From: Dioscorea cayenensis subsp. rotundata
Taxonomy: Eukaryota > Streptophyta > Magnoliopsida > Dioscoreales > Dioscoreaceae
Length of the DNA stretch: 64,000 bases
Assembly (NCBI RefSeq): GCF_009730915.1
Contig: NC_052489.1
Location: 27,583,916-27,647,915, forward strand
Reading direction: 5' to 3'
Shown here: piece by piece, positions 34,657 to 46,225 of the stretch
How positions within the stretch are numbered: the stretch's first letter is position 1
Layout of the letters: every line of letters begins with the position of its first letter
Made by a program: the position numbers and the translations under genes
Notes under the pieces: model-generated
Seen by the model: only the letters and a program-made list of their open reading frames with translations
Databases searched by the model: none
What the model was told of the DNA's origin: nothing

Positions 34657-37411
34657 TCATTTTGGAGAACCATTGCTGAATGTGGGTTCTGTGCGCTGTC
34701 GTTTAGGTTCTCGATCCCCCAACTGCAAAGAAAAACAAAGGTCTTCATCTGAGGAGTTCCTTAGTGCAGAGAGAGACTTCAGTTCAGAATTATCATCATG
34801 GTTTCGGTGAAGCGGGGATTGGATGAAGCTTGGAATGAACTGGTGCTCTTCCACATTGTTTGTGGCCACCAAATTATCAACATGAAATTCAGCATGCGTA
34901 AAAGGAGGAATCAATCCAGAACCTGAAGCATCATCAACCGGTAATTGTTGAATCTTAAGACCGAGAGATTCATATGCTTCTTCAGGCTTTTCTTTCGGCA
35001 GAGTTGGGGATGACTCGCCAACTGTAGAATCAACTCCTGCTGAAGCAATTCTTTGCTCCTGCAAAGCTTCTTTATTCATGAAATTTCAATCAAGTAAAAT
35101 TGAGTTAGATTTTGTCACTGAGATTGGGTATCTGTTTCTGTTTGTCATAGAGGTATCACAAAAAGTACAAACCTTCAAGTCCAGCACTAGTTGTTATGAG
35201 ATCAAGTTCCAAAAGATCAAGAAGTCGACCCAGATCAACTCCGCTTGTCCAATTTTCGGGTCCATGGCCACTTTTAAGCTTCAACCTTCCGCGGTTAGCT
35301 GTTCCTCCCCATATGATTCCAATCGGCTGTGGTTTTTCCCCGTCTTGTCCAGTCAAGATGATAAGGCTCCCGCTATCACCTTCCAAATCAAATGTCTGCT
35401 GGCTCTCACCCACGACCAGAAAATCAGTGAAAAAACATATCCCCTTCTCATCATTATATTCAAGAGCATACGCCATAACTGTCCCCGTTGTCTTGCCAGA
35501 GCTCCTTCCAACCTTCACTACCTGCCTCCCGATGAGGCTGTTGATGGGAGACTGCAAGTCTATGAGCTTGACATCTCCAATCTCACCAACCCCCATCACC
35601 AAAGTGGTAACATTTGATATGTCAAAGTCATCAGCAAACGGAATGAACGCTCCATCCGCTCGCACAAAAGTCTCTGCAGGTTTTTTCAAAGGTAAGGAGT
35701 ATGTTCGGGGATTAGAACATTGCTCAATAAAACATAAGAAAATACAAATAATGGAAAAAACTAGCAAATTAACAGTGAAATTAAATTTGAATATAAATAA
35801 TGATTAACAAATCAATTTGAAGAAGACTGCCGCTTAATAAAATCATTGGAAATTCTGACCAAAATTAATCAACACCTTGTTACTTGGAAACTATAGCAGT
35901 AAACTGAAAAGAGATTGATAAAGTTTGCACAAGGATAATAAAATAGACGTTTGATTTGACAATATAAGTTCTTAAGCTGTTTACAAGAGCTTTGGTACCT
36001 GGGTTTGTTCCGGCAAATATCCCATACCAAAGATCATCAGTAATAAAGGATGTTGCCCTCTCAACAGCGCCGAGATAGACTCCAGGACCAAGGTTAGGTG
36101 GTAAAGGATGAAACATCTTTTGGTTTGGATAATCCAAATCAACTGCCACATGTCTGTTTGTCAGAAAACCAACTTGTTTGTTGCCTGATCGGCTTTTCAC
36201 AATGGCACCCAATGTTCCATACGTCTCAAGACTTGCAACCTGACATCAGAAAATAAATCATAACACGCCGAGATCCAAACAAGTTCAGAGCCAATGGTTG
36301 ACAAACTTTTAATGGGGGACCAACAAATACATATATTTATTGGTAAAGAAGTTCATAAAGGGATTCCACCACCTCAATCCTAAGTGACATCAAATTTAGC
36401 TTAATAGTAGAGACTGTAGAGCACTAAAAGTATAACATAAAATAAAAGACATCAAACCAGCCCTGCCTAAACACATGATACAAACTCTAATATTTAAAAC
36501 TCCAGTTTGAATGTGGAACTAGTGCTTCCCTCTTTATAAGTTAAAAATGATTGTCTCCACTCCATGACTCAACTCTTTTCCTTATGAGTTGCCAACACGC
36601 AATTCCTATAAGTAATGTGGTGTAAGAAATTGAGTAAGTGGGCAGATATACAAACAAGTACCTGAGAACCAGAACCAATGCACGGATCACTTCCACGCAA
36701 GCCGTCCACAAGCTCATTGTACAGTTGTTCCTTTGGGGTTGGTGCAGGTGCCCCATAATAGGAGAACTCCACAACATCTACATCACACCACACACCCCCC
36801 GGTCCCTAATCAAGAGATAGTAAGGAGAAAATTAGTACTCAAGATAGCTGCTATTTGTATGGTACACCCCCAGAATAAAAAATGAAGAACCCTGCCTCAA
36901 GAGCAGATGGCAGGCACTGAATGTTGCTAAGCCATTGTCTGTGCACTTTCCGAGCAACAAAAACGAGAATTGCTGGTATCTTGGTTAATTCACCCTTCTG
37001 AATACGAAAGCCTATAGCAGTACCAAGACTATAACGCCGTAGGATCTTGCTGTGAAACGCTCTGATAGTCATCAAGTCAAGCAATGTGGTAGCCCGTTGC
37101 CCAGTTGGTAGCCGATCAAGATGTCCTGGTAGGACACCTTTCTGAAGGTTACCAAAGTAATTTGCTCGGCCTTCAGCAGCACCATGCAATAGAGTTGAGT
37201 TAGGCCATGAAAAATATGCAGCATTGCTTTCAGAGTGCTGACCGCCTGAAGTGAATGGTTGTAAGGACGGACTTGAAGAAGGAAGATTTGAGTGATTGCA
37301 TATGGTTCTCTCCATATCCAATGCTGATTCCTCTGATTGGGTTGATCCTGAGCAATTCCCTCGATTGTCTGACTGTCTCATCATTATATTATTCAATAGG
37401 ACTACATCCAA
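34657..37411 (-). CDS. NAL1: NARROW LEAF 1 (NAL1)-like trypsin-fold serine protease
   Basis: Five coding exons (36896-37411, 36662-36805, 35999-36239, 35173-35673, 34657-35069) encode 604 residues. After a Ser-rich N terminus comes the NAL1 core (AEGRANYFGNLQKG, LLDLMTIRAFHSKILRRYSL). The trypsin-like triad is His250 in GFLTNRHVAVDLDYP, Asp307 in FVRADGAFIPFADDFD and Ser401 in FDLEGDSGSLIIL. All three are exactly 16 residues after the rice positions I recall (234, 291, 385). The C terminus has a nuclear-type basic stretch, EPKRQRTE, and LCFSLQLGDREPK, which resembles an EAR-like LxLxL element. NAL1 controls leaf width, vein number and polar auxin transport, reportedly by degrading TOPLESS-type corepressors. 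Intron 1 starts with GC instead of GT (36895-36894). 5' UTR exons lie upstream to about 39720. Confidence 0.94.
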
Positions 37412-39720
37412 CTAATTGCAAAGAACTTGCAATATTCATGCCTGTCATTCAAGAAACAAAACCTGAAAACAAAGGGCCCAATCCTGCCATTAGTTTGCAA
37501 AATAGTCAGTAATTACGTGAAACAGTAGAAGAAAATTTTCCACAGGTAGGTTTTCAATGACATTAATGAACAAGGACAAGATAAAAATTTGAGGGATTTA
37601 CAATATTATAAAAAAGGAAAAGATACTTTAACCAAGTGAATAATTGTCAGGTTCTACCAATGTTCATACCAAAAAATAATTAAATAACTTCTGTTTCTAG
37701 TGTGAAATCACAGGTTTAATTCTATAAGCTAGAAAACATGAACATTGCTTTGCTTAATTCTATAAGTTGGAAAACATGAACATTGCTTTGCTAGAAAACA
37801 AACAACAAAATGTAAGCAATTCAATCAGTTCTTAGCGGACGTAACAAATATCATTTCTTGTTGTGTTGAGATGAAAGAGATTCACACACACATGTAAAAG
37901 TACTTATTAATGTCACATAGCTAAAAGACAAAAGAGAAGACACCAAAACTTCTGCTGAAACAAGTTAATGAGTAAAAATGCATATGGACAATTATATACA
38001 AGATGCTCCAAAAAATCTGGACCATAAAAAAAGCGCACGCAAGGACACAAACATCACCAATGCCATACTTTTTTTTGGCTTTTCTGATACATGTTACAAG
38101 ATAGCAGTATTTCGGAGATCGAACAGCTAAAAGGGGACAATTCAGGTATCAGGATCTGCAACTAATTTCAAATTTAAACAATACAAACAAATGAAGCGAG
38201 TATAGATTACAGACATAAAGCTTTTGAACCCTTTTGCTGTACAGAAAAGGACTTAAGCTACTGAAAGAAACAAAGCGAAGCAAGGTACAAGGTAACATCA
38301 ACACTAGGCCCTCATCATGAGAAGAAGCCCAATGGCTAAGAAGATTTGCGGCTTTTGATGATAGTATTATGGAATAAAGATGATAGATAACATCATTACA
38401 TCTTTTTCAAAGAGAAATTAAAGTAACAGCAGTGATAAATGAAAAGTAAGTGCTATTGTGATCTAGCAAGAGAGTCCCTTTTTCTCATGAGCATGGAACA
38501 ATAAACAAAAACAAAAAGGTTGAAATCTAAGTTGGAAACTATTCAAACTTTAATCAAAAAAGAAAACATTAAACTAAAATAATGAATGCAAGAGAGAAAG
38601 AAATGAAAATAATCAACAAATAAAAAGCAGCATGCCGATGAAGGAAATTACTACTATTTCCCCTCCACACCAAGAATTTTAAATGCATGGCAATTTTATG
38701 TATACTCATTAAGAATAGGATGATTATAAACTGGCATTAAAACTCATAAAAAGGGACTTCGGAACAACTTGACCTGCTAGTTGATGATTTTGTGAAGATA
38801 AAATGCAAGCTAATTATAACTACAAACAAAAAAAGATTTGACAATAATAAATAAAAAAAAACCCAAAAACTAAACCACAAACAACTTATGTAAAAATCAA
38901 GGAAGCACAAAGCAAACCTTGGTGAAATCTAATCTAGCATATCTTCAGGTTCACCAGACAGACGGGGGAAAGAGGCAGCAGAGCAAACTAAAAATCAAGG
39001 AAAGAAATCCAAAATCCAATCTTTCTCACTTTTCCAACTACAATGCAAGAGGGAAAAAATAGACAAATCACCCCAGGACCAACTATCAGCAAAACAAGCA
39101 ATCCAAAAACCAAAAGAGGGCACCACCTTGTAATTGATCCCAGCAACATAAACTCCGGAAGCAATAAAAAACAAACTCAAAATCCACAAAGCAACAAGAA
39201 GGAAAAGAAAAGAGAAGACCTGAGTGGCAAAAGAAATGCTGTATAGACCTCAGCTGAACACAATCAAATCAACATATCTGCACAAAAGAAAGCCACCATG
39301 ACTTGATACATAAAAAACAAAAAGATGAAAAAGAATACAACAAGAGGAGGATGAGGAGGAGCTCACCAGCAAAAAGAGAGAGGAAAAGAAAAAAAAAACA
39401 TGGTCTTCAAGGAGGGAGAGTGGTCTAAGGCCTTTCTCAGTGGGAGAGAAGACTCCAAAGATGCAATCTTTGCAAGGGGGTGGGGGCTTGGGGGATCTTG
39501 GCCACTAGGTGGATGGCTGCAGGAATCTTACTGTAGAGGAGCAACAGCAGCAGCCAGGCTGCAGAGCTGAAGAAAATGGAAAATGAAAATGGAAAATGGA
39601 AACTTGAGGGGGACCTTTGAACACCAATGAGCAAAAACCAGATGCGCTAGTAGGAAAAAGGCAGGAGCTTTTTCTCTTTTCCCAGTTTTCATTTCCCACC
39701 ATTTCCCAAATTCTCATTTT
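37412..39720 (-). other. 5' UTR and leader intron(s) of the NAL1-like gene
   Basis: No coding sequence. On the minus strand a likely first exon occupies about 39367-39720 and ends in a donor CTG|GTGAGC at 39367. Further acceptor-like sites precede the start codon. The intervening DNA is AT-rich with a 40-bp direct duplication (AAAACATGAACATTGCTTTG near 37732 and 37770). Short open frames in 38990-39720 lie in UTR or intron. Confidence 0.5.
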
Positions 39721-41002
39721 TCAATGAAAACCAATAAAGCAGAGATCACTTTTGGAATAAAGAAAAAGAAAAATTGTGGATGAAACTTAATCTGATTTAA
39801 TTGGGAATTTATTGGGGAGAGGCTTAATCAAAGTAGTGACTTGTCCTTTTGATTTTTCTAAACTTGTGGATGATAATATTAATATAGAGAGAGATATTAG
39901 AGCTAATTATGAGGTTTTAGTGATAAATTAAGATGAAATGATGTTTTGTTCTGTAGTGTAATAATTTTGTGATGGTCAAATAAGGCTATTTTTGTCGTAT
40001 TCATGGTTAAAGTGCAAGTTGGTGAGATTATGTTGTCAACATGATGGCAAGTGCTTTTCATGGGGGAGGGGGAAAACACATAAGAAATAATAAATGATTT
40101 AATTTATTATTTGGTAATTAATAAAAAAAAATTGTTTTGATGAATAGAAGGCAAAATAACAAATATATGCATCCAAAGAGAAAGAAGATAAGAGTCCCAC
40201 CAAATAAGGTGGAGTGATCTATACCTGCAATGACCTCTAATTGTATAATAGCCAGTGTCTCATCTTCTTGTTTTTTTTATTTTTAAAAAATAAAAAATAA
40301 AATAAAATTATATCAATGATATTTAATAAATTATTTATATATATACATAGTAGGTAAATGTTCAATAGCTGGAAAGATGATGCAATTTTATTTTGTGCGA
40401 GTGTGCTGTCAGGGAGTGCAGGCTATGCACGCTTACAGAGGGGGATCACAAAAAGGGGGCCCAGATGTGAAAGGAAAGAGAAAGAGAAAGAAGAATCCAT
40501 TGAAACAAAGATTATATTCTAATTAGAAGTGGCCACTAAGTGGCACTGCTCCCTAAAAGCATCACAGTTTAATGGAATAATTCACTACACCAGTTTAAGA
40601 GGAAAGAAATGAAGAGGAATCATCATTGTAACATAATCATAGAAGTAACAGTAACAACCCATAATTCTGATTAATGTTTTGATCATCTGAGAGTATAAAA
40701 GTTGTGGTTCAAACACTGGAATTTAAAACCAAGACAGGATAAGCATGATGATGCATAGCAACAGAAAATATACTTACAAAAAAGTTACCTAGAAGTTCTG
40801 TTGAAATACAGGACAGACTTCAACCATACATGTATAACCTACAACCTAAAGAAAAAAAAAACCAAAAAAGTAGTGAGAAATAGCAGGATCCTGTAGATCA
40901 TTCATTCCCAAAAAGAGCCTTCTCAACTTGATGCAAAATGATAGCAGAAACATATAATCACGTAAACAAAGTCTTCATGCACATTATGATACTTTGTAGT
41001 GA
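39721..41002. other. intergenic stretch
   Basis: Promoter of the NAL1-like gene and 3' region of the DCD gene. AT-rich, with a short GC-richer patch at 40400-40470. Nothing recognised. Confidence 0.45.
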
Positions 41003-43258
41003 TTAGTTCAGGTTAGGATTCATTTTAACCTGAAGAAAATCCTCAGAGTCAATTTTGCTTGAGTTGGTTTTGCTTGAGGCTTCACCCACAGATGGGTCTC
41101 CGTCACCTTTGCTTGTAGTGATTAGCTTTTCTTCACGCATTGAAGAATCCTTATCGACAACCACATTGATGGTATCTTCTACCTTGGCTTTCTGCCCTTC
41201 AGCATTCCTTTGATCAACATCATTGGAAATATTTCCATATTTTGCATCAGGCTGTATGAGTAAATTTCCATGGTTCGATACACAGGATTCTCGTTCCTCT
41301 TCTCTGCCATTCACATTTCCAGACTCTTCCTTACAACACTCATCATAGATTTTGACAGATACTCTTTCTGCACCCAAGTCAGAGAATGTCATCATATTCC
41401 TGTCATCAACTTCATTAGTCTTCTGAGCTTCACATTTCCTGTGAACAAGCACAATTGAGCTCTCATCAGCAAGCATATTGAATTTCTCCTCGGTCTTCTC
41501 TCCCAAATTAAGCTTTGTGGATGTCCAAGGAGAAATATTAGCTTCCATTGAGAGTATCTTCACAGTATCGTCTGACTTGACTAAATCCTTCTTATCAGTT
41601 CTGCCAGCATCACAGAGATCCCTCAACTCACAAGCAATTTTTCTTGCTTTACCAAAAGCTAAGCTACCTTGATTAGATTCAGGATATGACATTTCATTCC
41701 TATTTTCTACATAACTTGTTCCGGATGAATCACCAGCCTGCATACCACTATCTTGCCTGTCAATCTCCAAGATCTCAAACTCACCTGCACTTTGAGTTAA
41801 TCTATTTGAAAGTCTATTTTCTTTCAAAAATGGCTGCTGCTCTTCATCAAAGGATGGCCTTACCAATCTCCTCCTTTTATGCTTTCCCTTGTCACTAGAA
41901 TTATCACAAGTAGTTTTGGTCTCGTGCTCCACCTTGCAAGTTTCACTCCTTCGCTTAAAATTAAAAAATGGAACATCAGTATTATCTTTAGTAAATGCCA
42001 CATTATCTGATTCCAACTCAGCAGCAAATGCACTGTCACTAGTTTCCATCTGAAGAACACACTCCAATTGTTTGTAACCATGCTGCCGAAATGATTGCTT
42101 AGCTCCTTTCTTCTTGTTCCATTGATTTCTCCTTTGAGACAAAAGTTTCGCTAGTTGATCAAGTGTAACACTATTGTCTATCAGGTGTGCCCTGCCTTGC
42201 CTGTCTTGTGACGGATTCCAGGACAAGCGAGAAAAAACACTGGTCTTTCTAAAGGTATCTGAATTGAAAGGTTTTGCATAACTCGAACAATACTTATTAC
42301 CTGGCACTGGATTAGAAGGCCTCGATTTGTTGTAATCTCTTTCATAATCATTGTTTTCAAGAAAGTAGGACGAATAACCATACTCCATATCCGAAGTCTC
42401 CGCTATTGGGCTGCTTGACAAACTTGGATGTTCCATACTCCTAGGCAATCTTTCATCTATTGATAAAGGAATATAGTCAGAAGGTGTGAACTGCCTTTGC
42501 CAATGCTCTCTAGAAAAATCCTCTGGCTGGGTTGCAAAAGGATAGTCATGAAGCTTGCTTGGACTGAGCACCAAACCTGGCATTTCTTCAGCTTTGGTCC
42601 CAAACAAACCTGGCGCTGTGAGATGGTTCTGAGAGGCGGTCGAATTAAAGCGCACAGGAAAGGGTGTATTATTATGGTCTTGGACGTTAGAATTATCTAA
42701 TGAACTCATTCGATCTAGAATGGTTCTAGAGGGCTCATAAACTGAGGATAGACCTTCATGGGTTCTATGGCTATTAGAGAAATTCAGAGGCAGATAATCA
42801 TTAGAAGGCAAGTGATCCCTGAAGGGCTCATAAACTAGTTTCGGCAGATTATCACTAATTACCCTACCGGAGAGATCTACATTGGGGTAATCATTGTAAG
42901 GGAAGTTAGTGCCCTCTAACCTTTGCTTTGATGAAGAAGAGGGGCTTCTAAAATAAGGGCCTGGGGCAACTGGAGAAGATCTTACATGAGAAGCAAGTTC
43001 ATGAGGAACAGAATGACCAGAGGAAACTACAGTAGTAGAAGATTGTTTACCCACAGAAGCAGGAACATCATAGAAATCATGATGATGGAATTGGCTAACA
43101 GGAAAGCTTCTACCAAGAACACCATCAATATGAGTAGCTGTGTGAGTAAAATTTGGAAGTTCCCCCTCAGAAGCACATTGGACTGATGGGTGAAATCTAT
43201 GTTCATGTTTAACAACAGCCATTTGATCTTCTGAAGCTGGAGGATGTTCATAGTACAT
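41003..43258 (-). CDS. long C-terminal reading frame of the DCD gene, beyond an in-frame stop
   Basis: An uninterrupted frame of 751 codons from the first ATG (it is open back to 43324). It is in the same exon and same frame as the last exon of the DCD-domain product, separated by one TAA at 43325-43327. The sequence is hydrophilic, Ser/Asn/Glu rich and probably disordered, with YEHPPASEDQMAVVKHEHRF near the start, VTLDQLAKLLSQRRNQWNKK in the middle and KGKHKRRRLVRPSF as a possible nuclear signal. Plant DCD proteins often have such a long C-terminal extension. Preservation of 751 codons without another stop argues the region has been protein coding until recently or still is. It may be translated by read-through, from an internal start, or may reflect a sequence error at the stop. 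Confidence 0.7.
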   Translation of the reverse strand: MYYEHPPASEDQMAVVKHEHRFHPSVQCASEGELPNFTHTATHIDGVLGRSFPVSQFHHHDFYDVPASVGKQSSTTVVSSGHSVPHELASHVRSSPVAPGPYFRSPSSSSKQRLEGTNFPYNDYPNVDLSGRVISDNLPKLVYEPFRDHLPSNDYLPLNFSNSHRTHEGLSSVYEPSRTILDRMSSLDNSNVQDHNNTPFPVRFNSTASQNHLTAPGLFGTKAEEMPGLVLSPSKLHDYPFATQPEDFSREHWQRQFTPSDYIPLSIDERLPRSMEHPSLSSSPIAETSDMEYGYSSYFLENNDYERDYNKSRPSNPVPGNKYCSSYAKPFNSDTFRKTSVFSRLSWNPSQDRQGRAHLIDNSVTLDQLAKLLSQRRNQWNKKKGAKQSFRQHGYKQLECVLQMETSDSAFAAELESDNVAFTKDNTDVPFFNFKRRSETCKVEHETKTTCDNSSDKGKHKRRRLVRPSFDEEQQPFLKENRLSNRLTQSAGEFEILEIDRQDSGMQAGDSSGTSYVENRNEMSYPESNQGSLAFGKARKIACELRDLCDAGRTDKKDLVKSDDTVKILSMEANISPWTSTKLNLGEKTEEKFNMLADESSIVLVHRKCEAQKTNEVDDRNMMTFSDLGAERVSVKIYDECCKEESGNVNGREEERESCVSNHGNLLIQPDAKYGNISNDVDQRNAEGQKAKVEDTINVVVDKDSSMREEKLITTSKGDGDPSVGEASSKTNSSKIDSEDFLQVKMNPNLN

Positions 43259-43324
43259 TGGCCTGGCATTATGACCATATGAAGAGCCGTTTCCAAAAGA
43301 ATGTGAAGCATCAGCTGCAGTATA

Positions 43325-44161
43325 TTATGTATCAAGCAATGCGTCTTTTCCAATAGACTTGGTCTTAACAACACTAGATTTACTAATCAAATTCTGTGGT
43401 TCCCCTACATTAATCTTTTTTAAACTGAACAACCCAAGTAGCCTCATAACCTACAGCACAGAGAAACAGACATGATGACATTCGTTAGTTAATTGAAAGT
43501 AGAATATTGATTGTGCCACAGATTCATAAAAGGCTGAAACTTGAAAGGACAAAGACCTGTTTCAATGAAAGACCAAAGTGGAACTTGTTTAGTGTGTAGT
43601 AGTTCTCACGTATACAGTCGCCGAATTCACTTTCACATAGTGGTTTGCATGCCCAAATTCTCTTGAAAATAATCTGAATGTAAATGACATAAAGAAGAAT
43701 AGGGGTTATATGGAAAATGACTACTTGCACAAGAAGTCATCAACATGCAAACCCAAACATATTATAACTTTGACATCTAACTACCTCTGGTACATCAAAC
43801 TTAAAACAAGTAAATTTAACCACCATTATCCACCATATGTTTTCAAGAAGACTAAGACAAGTCAACAAAATTATACCTGAGCAGGGAACAGCATCCCTGA
43901 TGAGCGAAATGCATTAGGAATTATATTCATCGCACCATCAGAAGTTGCTTCAAACACCCCATAAAGCTTTCTTTCCTCATGTTCAAACAGAAATAGTAGC
44001 ATGCCAGCTTTAACTTCACTCACAAATTTTGCCTGTGACTGTGGAAGACCAAAAACACCACGCTTGAGACATTCCTTCTTTGTTGCACGGTTGGACATGA
44101 AAATTGCACCAGTGAGCGTAGAATCACATTCATAGGGATTCTTTTCCATATCATGCTCCAT
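43325..44161 (-). CDS. DCD (Development and Cell Death) domain protein, N-terminal part
   Basis: Three exons (43877-44161, 43557-43673, 43325-43450) encode 175 residues. The DCD domain is complete: TGAIFMSNRATKKECLKRGV, FGLPQSQAKFV, GMLLFLFEHEERKLYGVFEA, then IIPNAFRSSGMLFPAQ, ESEFGDCIRENYYTLNKFHF and MRLLGLFSL. These are the conserved F-G-L-P, LFL and PAQV elements of the family. DCD proteins act in stress, pathogen and hormone-induced cell death. The start was taken at 44161 because the preceding bases end in a splice acceptor (TTTTCAG) within a 5' UTR. In this sequence the frame terminates 40 residues after the domain, although the same frame reopens at once and continues for more than 750 codons. 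Confidence 0.85.
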
Positions 44162-45345
44162 GAAGGTCCTTGTGTAAGTGTTATCTTGAGCAAGAGATCA
44201 AATGCCTGAAAACTATGTGCAAGACTCAGGTGGAAATCTTGCAACTATACAACAACAGATAAAATTTAGCATGCAATGACACATCACTAACATAGTGCAT
44301 AGGTTACCAAGACCTGCATGTGTGCTCCTTATTTCACAACATATACAGGCACATTCTGAAGAAACACAAATCAGCAGGTACGCAAAGTCCATCTCACAGT
44401 AAAGTAAGCAAGGATCTCTAAGAATAAAATGAATTATAAAGAAATAAAAGACAGCTACAAGTAAATAAATTTCAGTGAATGATCCCCAGGCATGCAATGG
44501 GGAAACTTCAGACACAAATTCAAAATAAACATCATAAAGGCAAACTAAAGCAGTTGCAAGATATCATCCTTCAGTTTTCAATAAGGGTTACTTCTCATGC
44601 GTCAAGACAAGATGAAAAAGAAACACAAATGACTTAAACTAAAGAAACTCTCTAGCATAAATGGTTTGAAATATCCTCTGTTCAACATCTATCAATTAAA
44701 TCAAACCATCTTGTTGTGAAACTACCACACATAACATGAATGCAGCAAATGCAATGATACCATAAAAACAAACATCCACAAATTTCATGTGGATTTAATC
44801 TGCTCCCTTTCATCAAAACATACATATCATACTAAATAAATCGCAACAGATAAAAAGAGGCTGAAAACACACGCCCGATTAACATCAGTCATCGATGCTA
44901 AAGACATTGACACCGCCATTGATCCACACTATCAACCACTGAAACAAGCTACATCAACAACAAACCACATTAACAAAAATCAAACAAAACCTACAAAGAA
45001 ACACAAAAAAATACGAACAATAACGATCCGAATCAAACCCTAACACAACAAAACACAAGCAAAACCTCACAGATCTACCCGAAAACCCATCTTCTCCCCT
45101 CCAGTCATACAACAACCAATCAAAACCCCTAGATGAGTTTTTTGAACCAAAAAACAGCGATTACAGAGCAAAACATCCGCAAAACAACATCAAAAAAGGA
45201 AAAAATAGATGAATACCTAGCGGAGAAGCTCCGCGATGGATCGATTCATCCAATTTTCAATCTTTTTCTCCAGTTTTTCGATTTTCGGGACAAGTTCCAC
45301 AGAACCGAGAGAGAAACAGAGAGATATGGAAGGCGGCCGTTTCGA
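44162..45345 (-). other. 5' UTR and leader introns of the DCD gene
   Basis: Noncoding. A first exon is likely at about 45222-45345, ending in the donor CGCTAG|GTATTC at 45222, close to an (AT)n tract at 45360-45380 where a core promoter would sit. The remainder reads as intron DNA. Confidence 0.5.
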
Positions 45346-45670
45346 GGCACTCGCGTGTGTATATATATATATATATATATGAGAAAAGCGAAGCGGCTAC
45401 ATGACGCATTTATGGAAATTTACTAAAATATCCCTGTGACGATTTCCTTTTATTTTCAAATTATTTCTTGCATATCAACCCTTGTCAAAGATTGCAATTT
45501 TTTCTTGCGTATCTTTTCAACATTCTATTGACTTTGTATTATTATTTAATGTTCATACTGATACTGGCTAACATGCATTAAATTTTATTAAATAACGACG
45601 CTAATAATTTTTAAAAAATTTTATTTTCAAAACTTTTTAATATTTTTTCATGATAAAAAATAAAATATTA

Positions 45671-46225
45671 AACATTCTTCTTTATCTCGGTTTTCAAATT
45701 CAATATTTTTTTTAATGAAAACGATAAGGCATGATAAAATTCCACTGGATTATACCCCTGCACAGATCTTTAACGATAAACTCTACGCATTACAAATTGA
45801 GAGGCTTAAACTTAAAGACTTTTTCAATAGCAAGGCACAATAGAAACAATTAGCCTATATTCGAAATGTTAAAAATAACAAAATTGTCAGGTCAAAATAT
45901 GTTAATATGAAAGAAATAACATATTAACATCCTTCTTTATCCCGATTTCAAATTCAGTGTTTTTTTTTAATGAAAACAATAAGACACTGATAAAACCACT
46001 GGGACTATACCCCTGCACAAACCTCTGACAATAAACTCTACGGATTACAAATTGAGATCTTAAGATTTTCAATCGCAAGGCACAATGAGAATAGTTGGAC
46101 TATATCCTATTGTCAAAAATAACAAAATGGACAAATCACTATTTATGTGTGATCCAGAACTTGAACACTCAGTCTCTCACGTAACATTTTTAAACTTTGA
46201 CCGCTAGTTGTATTATTATTGGGTT
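45671..46225 (-). mobile_element. tRNA-derived SINE with tandemly duplicated 3' part
   Basis: On the minus strand ACTAGCGGTCAAAGTTT (near 46204) and GAGTGTTCAAGTTCTGG (near 46172) are box A- and box B-like and lie at SINE spacing. A body follows and ends in an A run at about 45961-45970. The body plus tail is repeated at about 45671-45890 without the head. Shared landmarks are ACTCTACG(C/G)ATTACAAATTG and TATACCCCTGCACA. The two units are direct tandem copies with about 10-15% difference by eye. Confidence 0.55.
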
